From Chryseobacterium cucumeris (GTDB taxonomy: Bacteria; Bacteroidota; Bacteroidia; Flavobacteriales; Weeksellaceae), in NCBI RefSeq assembly GCF_016775705.1, contig NZ_CP068760.1, positions 4,712,001 through 4,776,000 of the forward strand: a DNA stretch of 64,000 bases. Reading direction: 5' to 3'. Shown one piece after another: positions 1 through 8,140 of the stretch (positions are counted from its first letter, which is position 1; each line of letters opens with the position of its first letter). The notes under the pieces are model-generated. The model saw nothing but the letters and a program-made list of their open reading frames with translations, was not told where the DNA came from and ran no database searches. A program made the position numbers and the translations under genes.

Positions 1-383
1 TAAAAAATTCCGTAGTAGAATTGATTATCAGACATAAACTGTATTCCTTTGTTTTTTCGGACAGCCTGCAAATGGGAAAGCTTTATATTCTTATCGTTAA
101 GGTTATGTCCAAAGGTAACTTCATTATTCTGATTATAAACCGCTACCCTGTTATTCTGAATCAGATGGTTGTATTCTTTTTTAATCTGGGCATGTCGGTC
201 TTTCGGGAGTTCATCCTTTTCAAGATAATAAATAGCAGAGATAAGAGCCGTATTTCTGAGCTTTTCAAAATAGAAAATCTTGGTACTGTCATAATAGGCA
301 AAAAATATCACCGCAGATGTGATGATAGAAACGATGCCAAATGAGAGGCTTGAAATAAGGGTAAATCTACTTCTTAGCGTCAT
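1..383 (-). CDS. Sensor histidine kinase, N-terminal part, cut by the window edge
   Basis: About 127 codons are visible from an ATG at 383 to the window edge with no stop. The product starts MTLRSRFTLISSLSFG, has a hydrophobic segment at about residues 8-28, and then a polar stretch that looks like the extracytoplasmic sensor loop of a two-TM kinase. The catalytic domains lie outside the window. It starts 2 nt after the stop of the OmpR-type response regulator at 386-1060, so the two are almost certainly one operon and a cognate pair. The kinase identity is inferred from this arrangement and topology; no HisKA or ATPase motif can be seen here. The stimulus is unknown. Confidence 0.75.
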   Translation of the reverse strand, partial: MTLRSRFTLISSLSFGIVSIITSAVIFFAYYDSTKIFYFEKLRNTALISAIYYLEKDELPKDRHAQIKKEYNHLIQNNRVAVYNQNNEVTFGHNLNDKNIKLSHLQAVRKNKGIQFMSDNQFYYGIF

Positions 384-385
384 CT

Positions 386-1060
386 TCAGTCTTTGATCAA
401 ATATCCGGTTCCTTTTACTGTATGAATAATTTTCTGTTCTGTCTCATCAATCTTATTACGGACATAGGAAATATAAACATCTACTACATTCGTTGTATTA
501 TCGAAATCAATTCCCCATACCTTATGTAAAATCTGGGTTCTGCTCAACACTTTATTTTTATTCTCCATCAGAAAAGTAAACAGTTTGTATTCCGTAGGGG
601 AAAATTCTATTTCCTTATCATTCTGAGTTACTTTATGAAGATCAGTATCAATCACAATATTTCCGCATGATAAATATTGATCCTCCTTTTGGTAGCTCAT
701 TTTATTTCTTCTGGTTAAAGCTTTAATCCTTGAAATCAATTCTTCAAAATGGAAGGGTTTTGATAAATAATCATCAGCACCCATATCGAGCATTTTGATT
801 TTATCATCAGGACTGTTCAGGGCACTTAAAACCAAAATCGGAGTATAGTTTCCTTTAAATCTGATAATTTGTGTCAACTGCATGCCATCCAGTCCGGGAA
901 GCATAATATCCATTAAAATAATATCAAAATCATAGGTATGAAGAAGCTCACGTGCATTTTCCCCGGAATCTGCCAGGGTTGTATTATAGCCAGCCTCGGA
1001 AAGGCCTTTTATCAGGAAATTACTGATTCTTTGATCATCTTCTACCAGCAAAATATTCAT
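386..1060 (-). CDS. OmpR/PhoB-family response regulator
   Basis: 224 aa, full family length. The receiver domain covers residues 1-115, with the acidic pair E7/D8/D9, phospho-acceptor D51 in LMDIMLPGLDG and the conserved lysine in LSKPFHFEEL. A winged-helix DNA-binding domain follows (about 125-224; SPTEYKLFTFLMENKNKVLS, VDVYISYVRNKID, VKGTGYLI). It is the first gene of a two-component operon; the kinase starts 2 nt downstream. It diverges from rmuC across about 220 bp that holds a dispersed inverted-repeat element. Target genes cannot be told from the sequence. Confidence 0.95.
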   Translation of the reverse strand: MNILLVEDDQRISNFLIKGLSEAGYNTTLADSGENARELLHTYDFDIILMDIMLPGLDGMQLTQIIRFKGNYTPILVLSALNSPDDKIKMLDMGADDYLSKPFHFEELISRIKALTRRNKMSYQKEDQYLSCGNIVIDTDLHKVTQNDKEIEFSPTEYKLFTFLMENKNKVLSRTQILHKVWGIDFDNTTNVVDVYISYVRNKIDETEQKIIHTVKGTGYLIKD

Positions 1061-1102
1061 AAGTCTCTGAAATTTCCCATAAATATAGGTATTCTAATTC
1101 AG

Positions 1103-1260
1103 AAAGAAAGCTGGGGGCCGGAAGCGAGAGGTAATGGAATTTTATAAAGCGATTGTTTCCATTTTATTTCCCTTTAAAAAACATTGAATTTAATTGTAAA
1201 AAAAATCAGTTCTTATCTGTCCAAAAGGAACTTCCAACATCCCGCTTCCAGCTTCCGACC
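1103..1260. repeat. Inverted GGAAGC/GCTTCC intergenic element (family A, copy 1)
   Basis: The intergenic DNA between the regulator and rmuC has a G-rich left arm (AGCTGGGGGCCGGAAGCG, near 1107) and a C-rich right arm (CTTCCAACATCCCGCTTCCA and onward, 1230-1260). They are imperfect inverse complements about 100 bp apart. A structurally similar pair of arms lies at 34700-34855. It looks like a non-coding palindromic repeat, not a gene. Confidence 0.55.
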
Positions 1261-1268
1261 TTTTTTCA

Positions 1269-1276
1269 TAATTTTG
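1269..1276 (+). promoter_or_regulatory. TAnnTTTG -7 box directly before rmuC
   Basis: TAATTTTG matches the Bacteroidota -7 element. The rmuC ATG follows only 4 nt after the box, which would give a leaderless or near-leaderless mRNA. No clear TTG -33 element is seen at the usual distance. Confidence 0.4.
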
Positions 1277-1280
1277 GAAG

Positions 1281-2786
1281 ATGGAGATGATATATTTAAT
1301 TATTGGATTGATTGCCGGTGGTGTACTGGGCGCTGTTATACTATACTTTGTACTAAAATCGTCAATGGTTTCAAGAAGTTCTTATGATGCACTGAACACT
1401 TTATCCATTAAAACCCAATCTGATCTTGAAAATTCAAACCAGAAAATTCAGGAGCTTAATCAAATCATCAGTAAAGAGAAAGAAGCCAATATGCTGCAGC
1501 AGGATCTATTGGATGACCTTAAAAATGAATTTTCTAAAATCTCTGCCGAATATTCATCCTTAAATCTTCAGTTTCAGGAGTTAAAACAAATCAATCAGAG
1601 GCAGACTTCTCAGATAGAAACTCACATTCTTGAAAAACAGACTCTTTATGCTAAAAACTCTGAACTTTCTGCCAAAAATGAAGGTCTTCAACAATCTCTT
1701 GACACCCAGAAAGAAGAAATTGTTAAAATTCAGGAAGATTCTAAACTTCAGTTTGAAAATCTTGCCAATAAAATTTTAGAAGAAAAAACTGAAAAGTTTA
1801 CTACCTTAAATCAAAATAACTTAAAAAATATCCTTGAACCTTTTCAGGAGAAAATCGCGGATTTAAAAAATAGAGTCAACGAAGCTTACGAAAAGGAAAA
1901 TAAAGAACGTTTCTCCCTTGCAGAAAAGGTGAAAGAACTGGCAGAACTGAACCAGCAGATTTCCGAAGATGCCAAAAAATTAACCCGTGCCCTGAAAGGA
2001 GAAAGCAAAACTCAGGGAAACTGGGGCGAGATGATTCTGGAAAGTATTCTTGAAAAATCAGGATTGGTAAAAGGAAGAGAATATTTTCTCGAACTTGAAT
2101 TGCGCGATGAAGACAATAAAGCTTTATTTTCTGAATTCTCCGGAAAGAAAATGCGTCCTGATGCTGTTGTAAAATACCCGGATGAAAGAAATGTCATCAT
2201 TGATTCTAAAGTATCTCTGACTGCTTTCACAGAATTGGTTGACGAAACTGATGCTGATGTTTACGCCATAAAACTGAGCCAGCACCTCGGATCTATCAAG
2301 AATCATATTAATCAACTCAGTCAAAAAGCATACGATGACTATGGAAAATCACTGGATTTCGTGATGATGTTTATTCCGAGTGAACCGGCTTATATTGCGG
2401 CAATGCAGGCAGACCAGAATCTTTGGAACTATGCTTATGAAAGAAGAATTCTGCTACTGAATCCAAGTAACCTGATTACTTCCCTAAAACTGATTGCCGA
2501 TCTTTGGAAACGTGAATATCAGAACAGAAACTCTATTGAAATTGCGGAACGCGGTGCCAGACTGTACGACAAATTTGTAGGTTTTGTAGAAAATCTGGAA
2601 AAAGTAGGACGAAATCTGGATCAGGCGAAAAATGTATTCAATGATGCTTACAAACAGCTTCATACCGGAAATGACAACCTGGTGATCCAGACTCAGAAAT
2701 TGAAATCATTAGGAATTAAAAATAAAAAAGAGCTGCCACAAAGTCTTATTGACAATAGTAATCTTATTGAACCATCAGAAAGTTAA
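1281..2786 (+). CDS. rmuC: DNA recombination protein RmuC
   Basis: 501 aa. Residues 4-25 form an N-terminal membrane anchor (IGLIAGGVLGAVILYFVL), residues about 30-220 are a long coiled coil rich in K/E/Q, and the conserved RmuC nuclease-like domain follows. Its hallmarks are KGESKTQGNWGEMILESILE, MRPDAVVKYPD, VIIDSKVSL, FVMMFIPSEPAYIAA and ILLLNPSNLI. In E. coli RmuC limits inverted-repeat-induced rearrangement; the biochemical activity is predicted to be a PD-(D/E)XK-like nuclease. It is a single gene, divergent from the two-component operon and followed by a gene for an RNA methyltransferase on the same strand about 140 bp on. Confidence 0.95.
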   Translation: MEMIYLIIGLIAGGVLGAVILYFVLKSSMVSRSSYDALNTLSIKTQSDLENSNQKIQELNQIISKEKEANMLQQDLLDDLKNEFSKISAEYSSLNLQFQELKQINQRQTSQIETHILEKQTLYAKNSELSAKNEGLQQSLDTQKEEIVKIQEDSKLQFENLANKILEEKTEKFTTLNQNNLKNILEPFQEKIADLKNRVNEAYEKENKERFSLAEKVKELAELNQQISEDAKKLTRALKGESKTQGNWGEMILESILEKSGLVKGREYFLELELRDEDNKALFSEFSGKKMRPDAVVKYPDERNVIIDSKVSLTAFTELVDETDADVYAIKLSQHLGSIKNHINQLSQKAYDDYGKSLDFVMMFIPSEPAYIAAMQADQNLWNYAYERRILLLNPSNLITSLKLIADLWKREYQNRNSIEIAERGARLYDKFVGFVENLEKVGRNLDQAKNVFNDAYKQLHTGNDNLVIQTQKLKSLGIKNKKELPQSLIDNSNLIEPSES

Positions 2787-2916
2787 ATCTCAGGAAAGCT
2801 AATCATCATACCTTTATAACCATTCTCATTTTTAAAATGGAAAAATACAGTCCATTTGAAATATCGTGGAAAAACCTTTTTATTAAAACCAGAGAAGTTC
2901 AATCATAAATTTTACA

Positions 2917-2924
2917 TAATTTTG
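2917..2924 (+). promoter_or_regulatory. TAnnTTTG -7 box directly before the SpoU methyltransferase
   Basis: TAATTTTG ends 4 nt before the ATG at 2929, the same very short spacing as at rmuC. This suggests a leaderless transcript. No -33 TTG is evident. Confidence 0.4.
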
Positions 2925-2928
2925 CAGC

Positions 2929-3696
2929 ATGTTGATAGAAAGTTTTCAAAACGATAAAATAAAAAATGTCACTAAGCTTCTTACTGACAACAGGTTTCGT
3001 AAAAAATCAAAAGTTTTTGTAGTAGAAGGCCAGCAGGAAAATGAAAGAGCCATGCAGTATGATTTTGAGCCGCTGGAGTTCTTTATCTCTGAAAATATCT
3101 TTAAAGGAACTCTTCCCGATGGAAAAATCCATTATGTAAGTGAGAAGGTATATGAAAAAATCGCTTACAGAGGAAGTTCCGAAGGAATTATCGGCATTTA
3201 CCATACCAAAGAAAATTCACTTTCATCATTTGTTCCTAAAGACGATGCTACAATAATCATTGTAGAAGGCGTAGAAAAACCGGGAAATCTTGGCGCTATT
3301 TTAAGAAGCTGTGAGGCATTTGGTATTGATGCCCTGATTGTTGCTGACGGGAAAACCGATTTCTACAACCCTAATGTGATCAGATCCAGTGTAGGATGCC
3401 TGTTCGGAATGGAAGTCTATCAGGCTGAAAATACGGAAACATTGGAATTCCTGCAGAAAAACAGTTTCAATATCTACACTACGCTGATGGACGAAAGTGC
3501 TGAAGACCTTTATCAAAGAGATTTCAGACAGCGTTCTGCCGTATTATTCGGCACGGAACATTCCGGATTGAGTGATTTCTGGATTGGAAAAGGAAAAAAC
3601 ACTTTAATTCCGATGGCAGGAAGTATTGATTCTTTAAACCTGAGTAATGCAGTAGCTATTACCTGCTATGAATCTCTGAAACAAAAGAAGGGATAA
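2929..3696 (+). CDS. TrmH/SpoU-family RNA 2'-O-methyltransferase
   Basis: 255 aa. The N-terminal substrate-binding part (about 1-95) is followed by a SPOUT trefoil-knot domain with all three family motifs: motif 1 VEGVEKPGNLGAILRSCEAF (N and R catalytic), motif 2 FGTEHSGL, and motif 3 IPMAGSIDSLNLSNAVAI. The family transfers methyl from S-adenosylmethionine to ribose 2'-OH of tRNA or 23S rRNA; the exact target nucleotide cannot be read from sequence. It stands alone between rmuC and a strong terminator region. Confidence 0.93.
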   Translation: MLIESFQNDKIKNVTKLLTDNRFRKKSKVFVVEGQQENERAMQYDFEPLEFFISENIFKGTLPDGKIHYVSEKVYEKIAYRGSSEGIIGIYHTKENSLSSFVPKDDATIIIVEGVEKPGNLGAILRSCEAFGIDALIVADGKTDFYNPNVIRSSVGCLFGMEVYQAENTETLEFLQKNSFNIYTTLMDESAEDLYQRDFRQRSAVLFGTEHSGLSDFWIGKGKNTLIPMAGSIDSLNLSNAVAITCYESLKQKKG

Positions 3697-3721
3697 GCTA
3701 TTCCAGATCTTATTTTGATAT

Positions 3722-3757
3722 GAAAGAGATTGCTTCGCCTTTAGCTCGCAATGACTA
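3722..3757. repeat. Short GAGATTGCTTCGCC...GCTCGCAATGAC hairpin repeat
   Basis: An imperfect hairpin (ATTGC...GCAAT with internal GC pairs) sits just after the methyltransferase stop. Sequences of this form are, from general experience, widespread dispersed intergenic repeats in several bacterial groups. Only one copy is in the window. Confidence 0.4.
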
Positions 3758-3764
3758 AGCATAA

Positions 3765-3797
3765 AAAAACCGTTTCACTGGGTGAAACGGTTTTTTT
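3765..3797. terminator. Bidirectional intrinsic terminator
   Basis: Stem AACCGTTTCAC / GTGAAACGGTT with loop TGG, A-tract on the left and T-tract on the right. It serves the convergent methyltransferase and Ala-rich lipoprotein genes. Confidence 0.9.
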
Positions 3798-3818
3798 ATT
3801 GTTAAGCGTATGCTAGAA

Positions 3819-4148
3819 TTATTTCTTAGCAGCATCTTTAGCAGCATCAGCAGCTCCTTTAGCAGCATCAGCAGCTCCTTTAGCAGCGTCAGCAGCACCT
3901 TTAGCAGCATCTTTAGCAACTTCAGCACCAGCAGCAGTAGTAGCAGCAGCAGCATCTTTAGTAGCTTCTACAGCAGTAGTTGCAGCAGAATCAACAACTT
4001 TAGCAGCAGAATCAGAAACTACAGCAGCAGAATCAGCTACAGTAGCAGCAGCAGAATCAGTTGTACCTTCAGTAGCAGTAGCTTCAGTTTTTTTACAAGC
4101 AACTAGAGAGATTGCAGCGATAGCAGCTACGAATAATGACTTTTTCAT
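3819..4148 (-). CDS. Ala/Lys-rich repeat lipoprotein
   Basis: 109 aa. A lipoprotein signal ends in SLVAC with C18 as the lipidation site; the mature part is almost only A, K, T, D, V, E and S. The C-terminal third is a tandem heptad of the KGAADAA type (about four copies), seen in DNA as a 21-bp repeat near 3839-3901. It should form an amphipathic helix, resembling small coiled-coil envelope lipoproteins. No catalytic motif. Function unknown. It is monocistronic, with a TACCTTTG -7 box on the minus strand at 4218-4225. Confidence 0.8.
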   Translation of the reverse strand: MKKSLFVAAIAAISLVACKKTEATATEGTTDSAAATVADSAAVVSDSAAKVVDSAATTAVEATKDAAAATTAAGAEVAKDAAKGAADAAKGAADAAKGAADAAKDAAKK

Positions 4149-4217
4149 AATAAATTAAATTTAATTTTGTTAATATTGTTTTATAAAATTTTCTTCTGTT
4201 CTGTTATTTGAACAAGA

Positions 4218-4225
4218 CAAAGGTA
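4218..4225 (-). promoter_or_regulatory. -7 box TACCTTTG for the Ala-rich lipoprotein
   Basis: The minus-strand sequence TACCTTTG matches TAnnTTTG and lies about 70 nt upstream of the lipoprotein ATG. It is back-to-back with the plus-strand promoter at 4241-4271. Confidence 0.5.
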
Positions 4226-4240
4226 GAGCAGTTAGAAAAT

Positions 4241-4271
4241 TTGTCTATGAAAAATAATTGTAATACCTTTG
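4241..4271 (+). promoter_or_regulatory. Bacteroidota promoter TTG-N20-TACCTTTG
   Basis: TTG at 4241 and TACCTTTG at 4264-4271, spacer 20 nt. It would drive the 4332-6078 gene pair with a leader of about 55 nt. Confidence 0.6.
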
Positions 4272-4331
4272 TAAAATAGTTTTACAAAAAAACATAGCTG
4301 ATAATCAACAATTTAATTATTTTTTGAAAAA

Positions 4332-5513
4332 TTGACAGATTTAGATCTATTACACTTTGAACAGCTAAAAAAGGATGTTCAGGGTCAATACTTAAAAGAA
4401 TATACCCCTTCGCAGGATGACATATCCAAGTGGAAGGGTATAGATATTATATATTTTCAGGAAGACCTTCGAAAAAAAGCGAAAGGAAACATCAGTGAAA
4501 AGTCATTTTACACTTATTTTAAAACTTCACCGGTTACTAAACTACCAAGAATAGACATGCTCAATTTATTGAGCATTTATGCGGGTTACAACTCATGGTA
4601 CGATTTCAAGAAACAGCATCTTTTTGCGGGTGAATTACTTCAGGAAAATGAAAATTTTGAAGACGAAGATCTCGAAGAACTTGAAAAAACAGTTTCTGAA
4701 GCTCCTGAACTTCCAAAAATTGAACTTCAACCTAAAAAAGTTGAAATCAGGACCCCAGAAAATACTGATTTACAAAAATCGAATACTGAAAATCAACAAA
4801 TTACACAAAACAAAACAATAACAAATGAGATAGAAATTTCAGATGTTCCGCCTAAGAAAAATTTCTTCAAAAAGAATGCCTGGGCACTTGTTACTTCAGT
4901 TTTGATTACGATTACCGGTCTTTTAGGTTTTAAAGATGTACTTTTTTCAAAAACTTATAAATATTGTTTCATTGATAAGGACAGAGGAGTTTCTGTGATC
5001 AATACTTTAGAAATAATGGTGGTGAAGGAAAATGAGTCTCCGCTGATGTATAAAATAAAGCCGGGAGAGTGTTTTTATTATTCTACCAAGGATAAAAATC
5101 TAAAAATGCGAATCAGCGCTCCTTTCTATGAGCCTCTGGAAGTGAACAGGAACCTTGAAAATGCTCCTGAAGAAGAAAAGATCGAATTAAAGCCGGATGA
5201 TTATAAGATGGCGGTTTATTATTTCTCTATAAAAGACATCAAAGGAGGAAATCCGGATGAGCAGGTTGCTCTTATCAAGCAAAAAAGAAATCAGCTTGAA
5301 AACCTGATCAGCAACAATGCAGTAATTTATCAGGTATATGATAATGATACTTATGGCATTGAAAGGCTGGATAAGCAGAAGTATATCACGCTGGTAACGA
5401 CTCCAACAACCTCTCTGAAAAACCTGAATGTAATAGAAATGAAAAAGGATACCAAAGGTAAAATTGTATCCATCAAATTTAAAATTGCTACCACAGATGA
5501 AAAGAATAAGTAA
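4332..5513 (+). CDS. Membrane-anchored protein with putative N-terminal HTH-like domain
   Basis: 393 aa from a TTG start; no ATG lies in frame between the upstream stop (4314) and the well-formed N-terminus, so this start is a judgement. Residues about 30-95 (ISEKSFYTYFKTSP, PRIDMLNLLSIYAGYNSWYDF) resemble an N-terminal helical module common in uncharacterised Bacteroidota proteins and possibly HTH-like. A charged, disordered linker (100-178) is followed by one TM helix (183-200) and a C-terminal periplasmic domain of about 190 aa without recognised motifs. The topology suggests a one-component membrane sensor. The 3' end overlaps the next lipoprotein gene by 17 nt, so the two are coupled. 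Function unknown. Confidence 0.75.
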   Translation: MTDLDLLHFEQLKKDVQGQYLKEYTPSQDDISKWKGIDIIYFQEDLRKKAKGNISEKSFYTYFKTSPVTKLPRIDMLNLLSIYAGYNSWYDFKKQHLFAGELLQENENFEDEDLEELEKTVSEAPELPKIELQPKKVEIRTPENTDLQKSNTENQQITQNKTITNEIEISDVPPKKNFFKKNAWALVTSVLITITGLLGFKDVLFSKTYKYCFIDKDRGVSVINTLEIMVVKENESPLMYKIKPGECFYYSTKDKNLKMRISAPFYEPLEVNRNLENAPEEEKIELKPDDYKMAVYYFSIKDIKGGNPDEQVALIKQKRNQLENLISNNAVIYQVYDNDTYGIERLDKQKYITLVTTPTTSLKNLNVIEMKKDTKGKIVSIKFKIATTDEKNK

Positions 5514-6078
5514 TTTTTTAATTTTCACCGTGCTTCTGACATTATTTATTGCCTGTAATAATAAAACCTCAGAGGTAAGCGACCTCGATAAGCTACGAAA
5601 CAGCACCAACGAAAAAAGCTATCCTGCCGTACAGATGGATAGCATGCAGGCGATTAATTCCATCACCAAACAGAAAGTTCAGGAACTTCTTGATCTGTCT
5701 ACTCTATATCTCAGCGGAAACAGAAATACGGAAATAGATACTGTCATTTATTCCCAGATGGAAAGCTATTTTCACAAACCGGATTCACTGACATTTAAAA
5801 GATTGCTGAAGGAACTGGACAGCATGAAAGTAAAAACAGCGAAAGTCAGCAATCTGAATGTATATAAAGATTTTTATAAAAAAGATACACTAGACTATGC
5901 CAGGTTTAATGTGGAATATTTTGACAGTAAAAACAAGTCTCTGGGAAGCTTTGAAAAGAATGCACAATACATCTTATTGTCTACATCAAAGCTTAAAAAA
6001 GAGTTTAAATTCTACTTTTTAGATTTTTATTCCAAACCGCTTCAAAAAGACAGCACTTCGGTAGGAGTAACCAAATAG
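5497..6078 (+). CDS. Uncharacterised lipoprotein
   Basis: 193 aa. I start it at the ATG at 5497 because this gives a proper lipoprotein signal (MKRISNFLIFTVLLTLFIAC); an upstream in-frame TTG (5464) adds only a non-signal tail. The mature part is polar and helical, with no recognised domain. Its start lies inside the end of the membrane-anchored gene, so the pair is probably translationally coupled and may form a membrane complex. The last 37 nt overlap the 3' end of the convergent formyl-THF cyclo-ligase gene. Confidence 0.8.
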   Translation: MKRISNFLIFTVLLTLFIACNNKTSEVSDLDKLRNSTNEKSYPAVQMDSMQAINSITKQKVQELLDLSTLYLSGNRNTEIDTVIYSQMESYFHKPDSLTFKRLLKELDSMKVKTAKVSNLNVYKDFYKKDTLDYARFNVEYFDSKNKSLGSFEKNAQYILLSTSKLKKEFKFYFLDFYSKPLQKDSTSVGVTK

Positions 6079-6602
6079 TCAAGAGGAATATCATTTTCCC
6101 AGACATCATCCACATATTCATCGGGGGCAAAATAATTGACTCCGATTTTTTTTGTCTCCTCAGAAATACTTTGAAACAATCTGTCATAAAATCCTTTACC
6201 ATAGCCTACTCTATTCCCTTTTTTGTCACAATACAACAAAGGCGTAATCACATAATGAAAGTATTTTTCGCCAGAATCTTCATTGGAAACAGGTTCTGAA
6301 ATCCCCCAACTGTTGGTTTCAAAAGCAGTATCTTCAGAGATCTCAATATTAATAAGCCTATCTCCAACAATTTTAGGCACATACACCCGGATATTCTGTG
6401 CTAAAAAATACTGAATGAAGATTTGGGTATCAATTTCTTTCCTTGCCGGAATCGGGATAAAAACGTGTACTTTTTCTGATTCTTTTGGCTTAAAATGTTG
6501 AATGAAATTCTCAAAAATCTTTTCAGATAACAGAAAAGCCTCATCAGCAGACAAGGCTTTCCTTTTTTGGGTATATTTTTTTCTAAGCTCAGCTTTCAGC
6601 AT
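6042..6602 (-). CDS. 5-formyltetrahydrofolate cyclo-ligase
   Basis: 186 aa, normal length. It converts 5-formyl-THF and ATP to 5,10-methenyl-THF. Seen motifs: an N-terminal KAELRKKYTQKR helix typical of the family, the PxPxRKEIDT region, and the nucleotide-binding GYGKGFYDR loop. It is the last gene of the run trhO, trhP, ferredoxin, this gene. The 3' end overlaps the end of the convergent lipoprotein gene by 37 nt, with no terminator between them. Confidence 0.95.
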   Translation of the reverse strand: MLKAELRKKYTQKRKALSADEAFLLSEKIFENFIQHFKPKESEKVHVFIPIPARKEIDTQIFIQYFLAQNIRVYVPKIVGDRLINIEISEDTAFETNSWGISEPVSNEDSGEKYFHYVITPLLYCDKKGNRVGYGKGFYDRLFQSISEETKKIGVNYFAPDEYVDDVWENDIPLDYLVTPTEVLSF

Positions 6603-6607
6603 AATGA

Positions 6608-6838
6608 TTAAGTGATTCTTACAGAAATAATTTTCACAGGACAGGCGTTGGCTGCTCTCTCCAAATATTCAAACGCTTCGTGGTCTGGTGTTTTTAACGT
6701 GTAGAAGCCTTTTTTATCAATCGTCTTAAGCAATACCGATTTACCATCTTTTTTAGACATTCTAAAATATTCCGGAGCAAATTCGACACAGTAATTACAA
6801 CCAATACATTTATCTCTCTGAAGTGTAGCAATAACCAT
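6608..6838 (-). CDS. Small ferredoxin, single [4Fe-4S] type
   Basis: 76 aa. Three clustered cysteines C11, C14 and C17 (CIGCNYC) and C66 followed by proline (ACP) form the ligand set of one [4Fe-4S] cluster. A conserved G/Y core lies between. Its start codon shares one base with the trhP stop (TAATG), so translation is coupled. This linkage suggests it supplies electrons to, or helps mature, the Fe-S enzyme TrhP; that role is inference. Confidence 0.9.
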   Translation of the reverse strand: MVIATLQRDKCIGCNYCVEFAPEYFRMSKKDGKSVLLKTIDKKGFYTLKTPDHEAFEYLERAANACPVKIISVRIT

Positions 6839-8082
6839 TACGTTTTAACAATTTTATATAATTTGTCACTTGGCCGTACACGGAACTTCGTTGGGAAAGT
6901 AATCACATCAGATTTTGTTGCCTTGTCCGCTCCTTCCTTCTTATCAACAATCATGCTTTCGATGATCATTTCCTGTGATCCTGTAGTAGGTCCCTGTATA
7001 AGTACGGTGTCCCCTACAGAAATATCATAGGCTTCCACTGCAAACTCTGCAATATTGGCTTTCGGATAGAAATGCCGCCCTTTTCCTATATACACTTTCT
7101 TTTGTGTTGCATGGGAACCCGAGTTTGGAGACCACTCACCCAGCTCCTGACCAAGATAATATCCACTCCAGAAACCTCTGTTGTATACAGTCTCCAGAAG
7201 CTTCATCCATTCATCCACTTTTTCGTGAGAAAACGTTCCGTCAGCAATACTGTCAATTGCTTCTCTATAGCATTTTGTAACTGCTGCCACATATTCCGGA
7301 GCTCTTCCTCTTCCTTCTATCTTCAAGACTTTCACGCCGGCATCCACTATCTGATTCAGGAAACCAATCGTACAAAGGTCTTTGGGAGACATCATATATT
7401 CGTTATCAAGTTCAATTTCAAAACCTGACTCCTGATCAATCACTGTATATTTTTTCCGGCAGTTCTGTTTGCAGGCTCCTCTGTTTGCTGAAGAATTATG
7501 GGAATGCAGACTTAGATAGCATTTCCCGGATACTGCCATACATAAGGCACCATGTCCGAAAATCTCCACTTCAACAAGATGACCAGAAGGTCCTTTTACC
7601 TGATCCTTTTCAATCTGAGTACAGATTTTTTTGATCTGGCTGATACTTAATTCACGGCTCATCACCATGGTATCAGCAAAAAGAGCATAGAATTTTACGG
7701 TTTCAATATTGGTTATATTAATCTGGGTGGAAATATGCACCTCCATACCAATTTGCCTTGCATAAGAAATTACAGCCTGGTCCATTGCAATCACTGCTGT
7801 AAGACCGGCTTCCTTCGCTTTATCTAAAAGTGTTCTGACGATAGAAAGATCATGATCATAGATGATGGTGTTAAGGGTCAGATACGTTCTTACTCCTTTT
7901 TCAGCACATCTTCTGGCGATTTCCGGCAGGTCATCAATGGTGAAGTTCATTGTTGCTCTTGCACGCATGTTGAGCTGCTCAACTCCAAAATAGACAGAGT
8001 CTGCACCGTTATCTATAGCCGCCTGAAGTGATATGAAATCTCCTGCAGGAGACATCAGTTCTATTTTTCCGCTTTTTGTCAT
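6838..8082 (-). CDS. trhP: Peptidase-U32-family tRNA wobble-uridine hydroxylase TrhP
   Basis: 414 aa. Members of this U32 subfamily make 5-hydroxyuridine-34 in tRNA using prephenate and an Fe-S cluster. The signature is VEIFGHGALCMAVSGKCYLS followed by NRGACKQNC: C181, C188, C204 and C208 are the likely cluster ligands. A TIM-barrel core starts with ELMSPAGDF and includes KIEGRGRAPEYV. Residues about 328-414 form the U32 C-terminal beta-barrel. That barrel is clearly homologous to the C-terminus of the neighbouring TrhO. The gene lies between trhO (58 bp upstream) and a ferredoxin with which it overlaps by one base. Confidence 0.92.
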   Translation of the reverse strand: MTKSGKIELMSPAGDFISLQAAIDNGADSVYFGVEQLNMRARATMNFTIDDLPEIARRCAEKGVRTYLTLNTIIYDHDLSIVRTLLDKAKEAGLTAVIAMDQAVISYARQIGMEVHISTQINITNIETVKFYALFADTMVMSRELSISQIKKICTQIEKDQVKGPSGHLVEVEIFGHGALCMAVSGKCYLSLHSHNSSANRGACKQNCRKKYTVIDQESGFEIELDNEYMMSPKDLCTIGFLNQIVDAGVKVLKIEGRGRAPEYVAAVTKCYREAIDSIADGTFSHEKVDEWMKLLETVYNRGFWSGYYLGQELGEWSPNSGSHATQKKVYIGKGRHFYPKANIAEFAVEAYDISVGDTVLIQGPTTGSQEMIIESMIVDKKEGADKATKSDVITFPTKFRVRPSDKLYKIVKT

Positions 8083-8140
8083 TTCAAGTCTGGAATTATT
8101 AAGTTGTTAAAACAGAAATAATTGTATTGACAGCTATGAA

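Noticed and set aside
3839-3901. CRISPR-like short tandem repeats
   Set aside because: The 21-bp repeat has no spacers and encodes protein heptads in frame.
3810-4106. 98-aa Ser-rich ORF opposite the Ala-rich lipoprotein
   Set aside because: It is the antisense shadow of GCA-rich codons; no promoter or signal.
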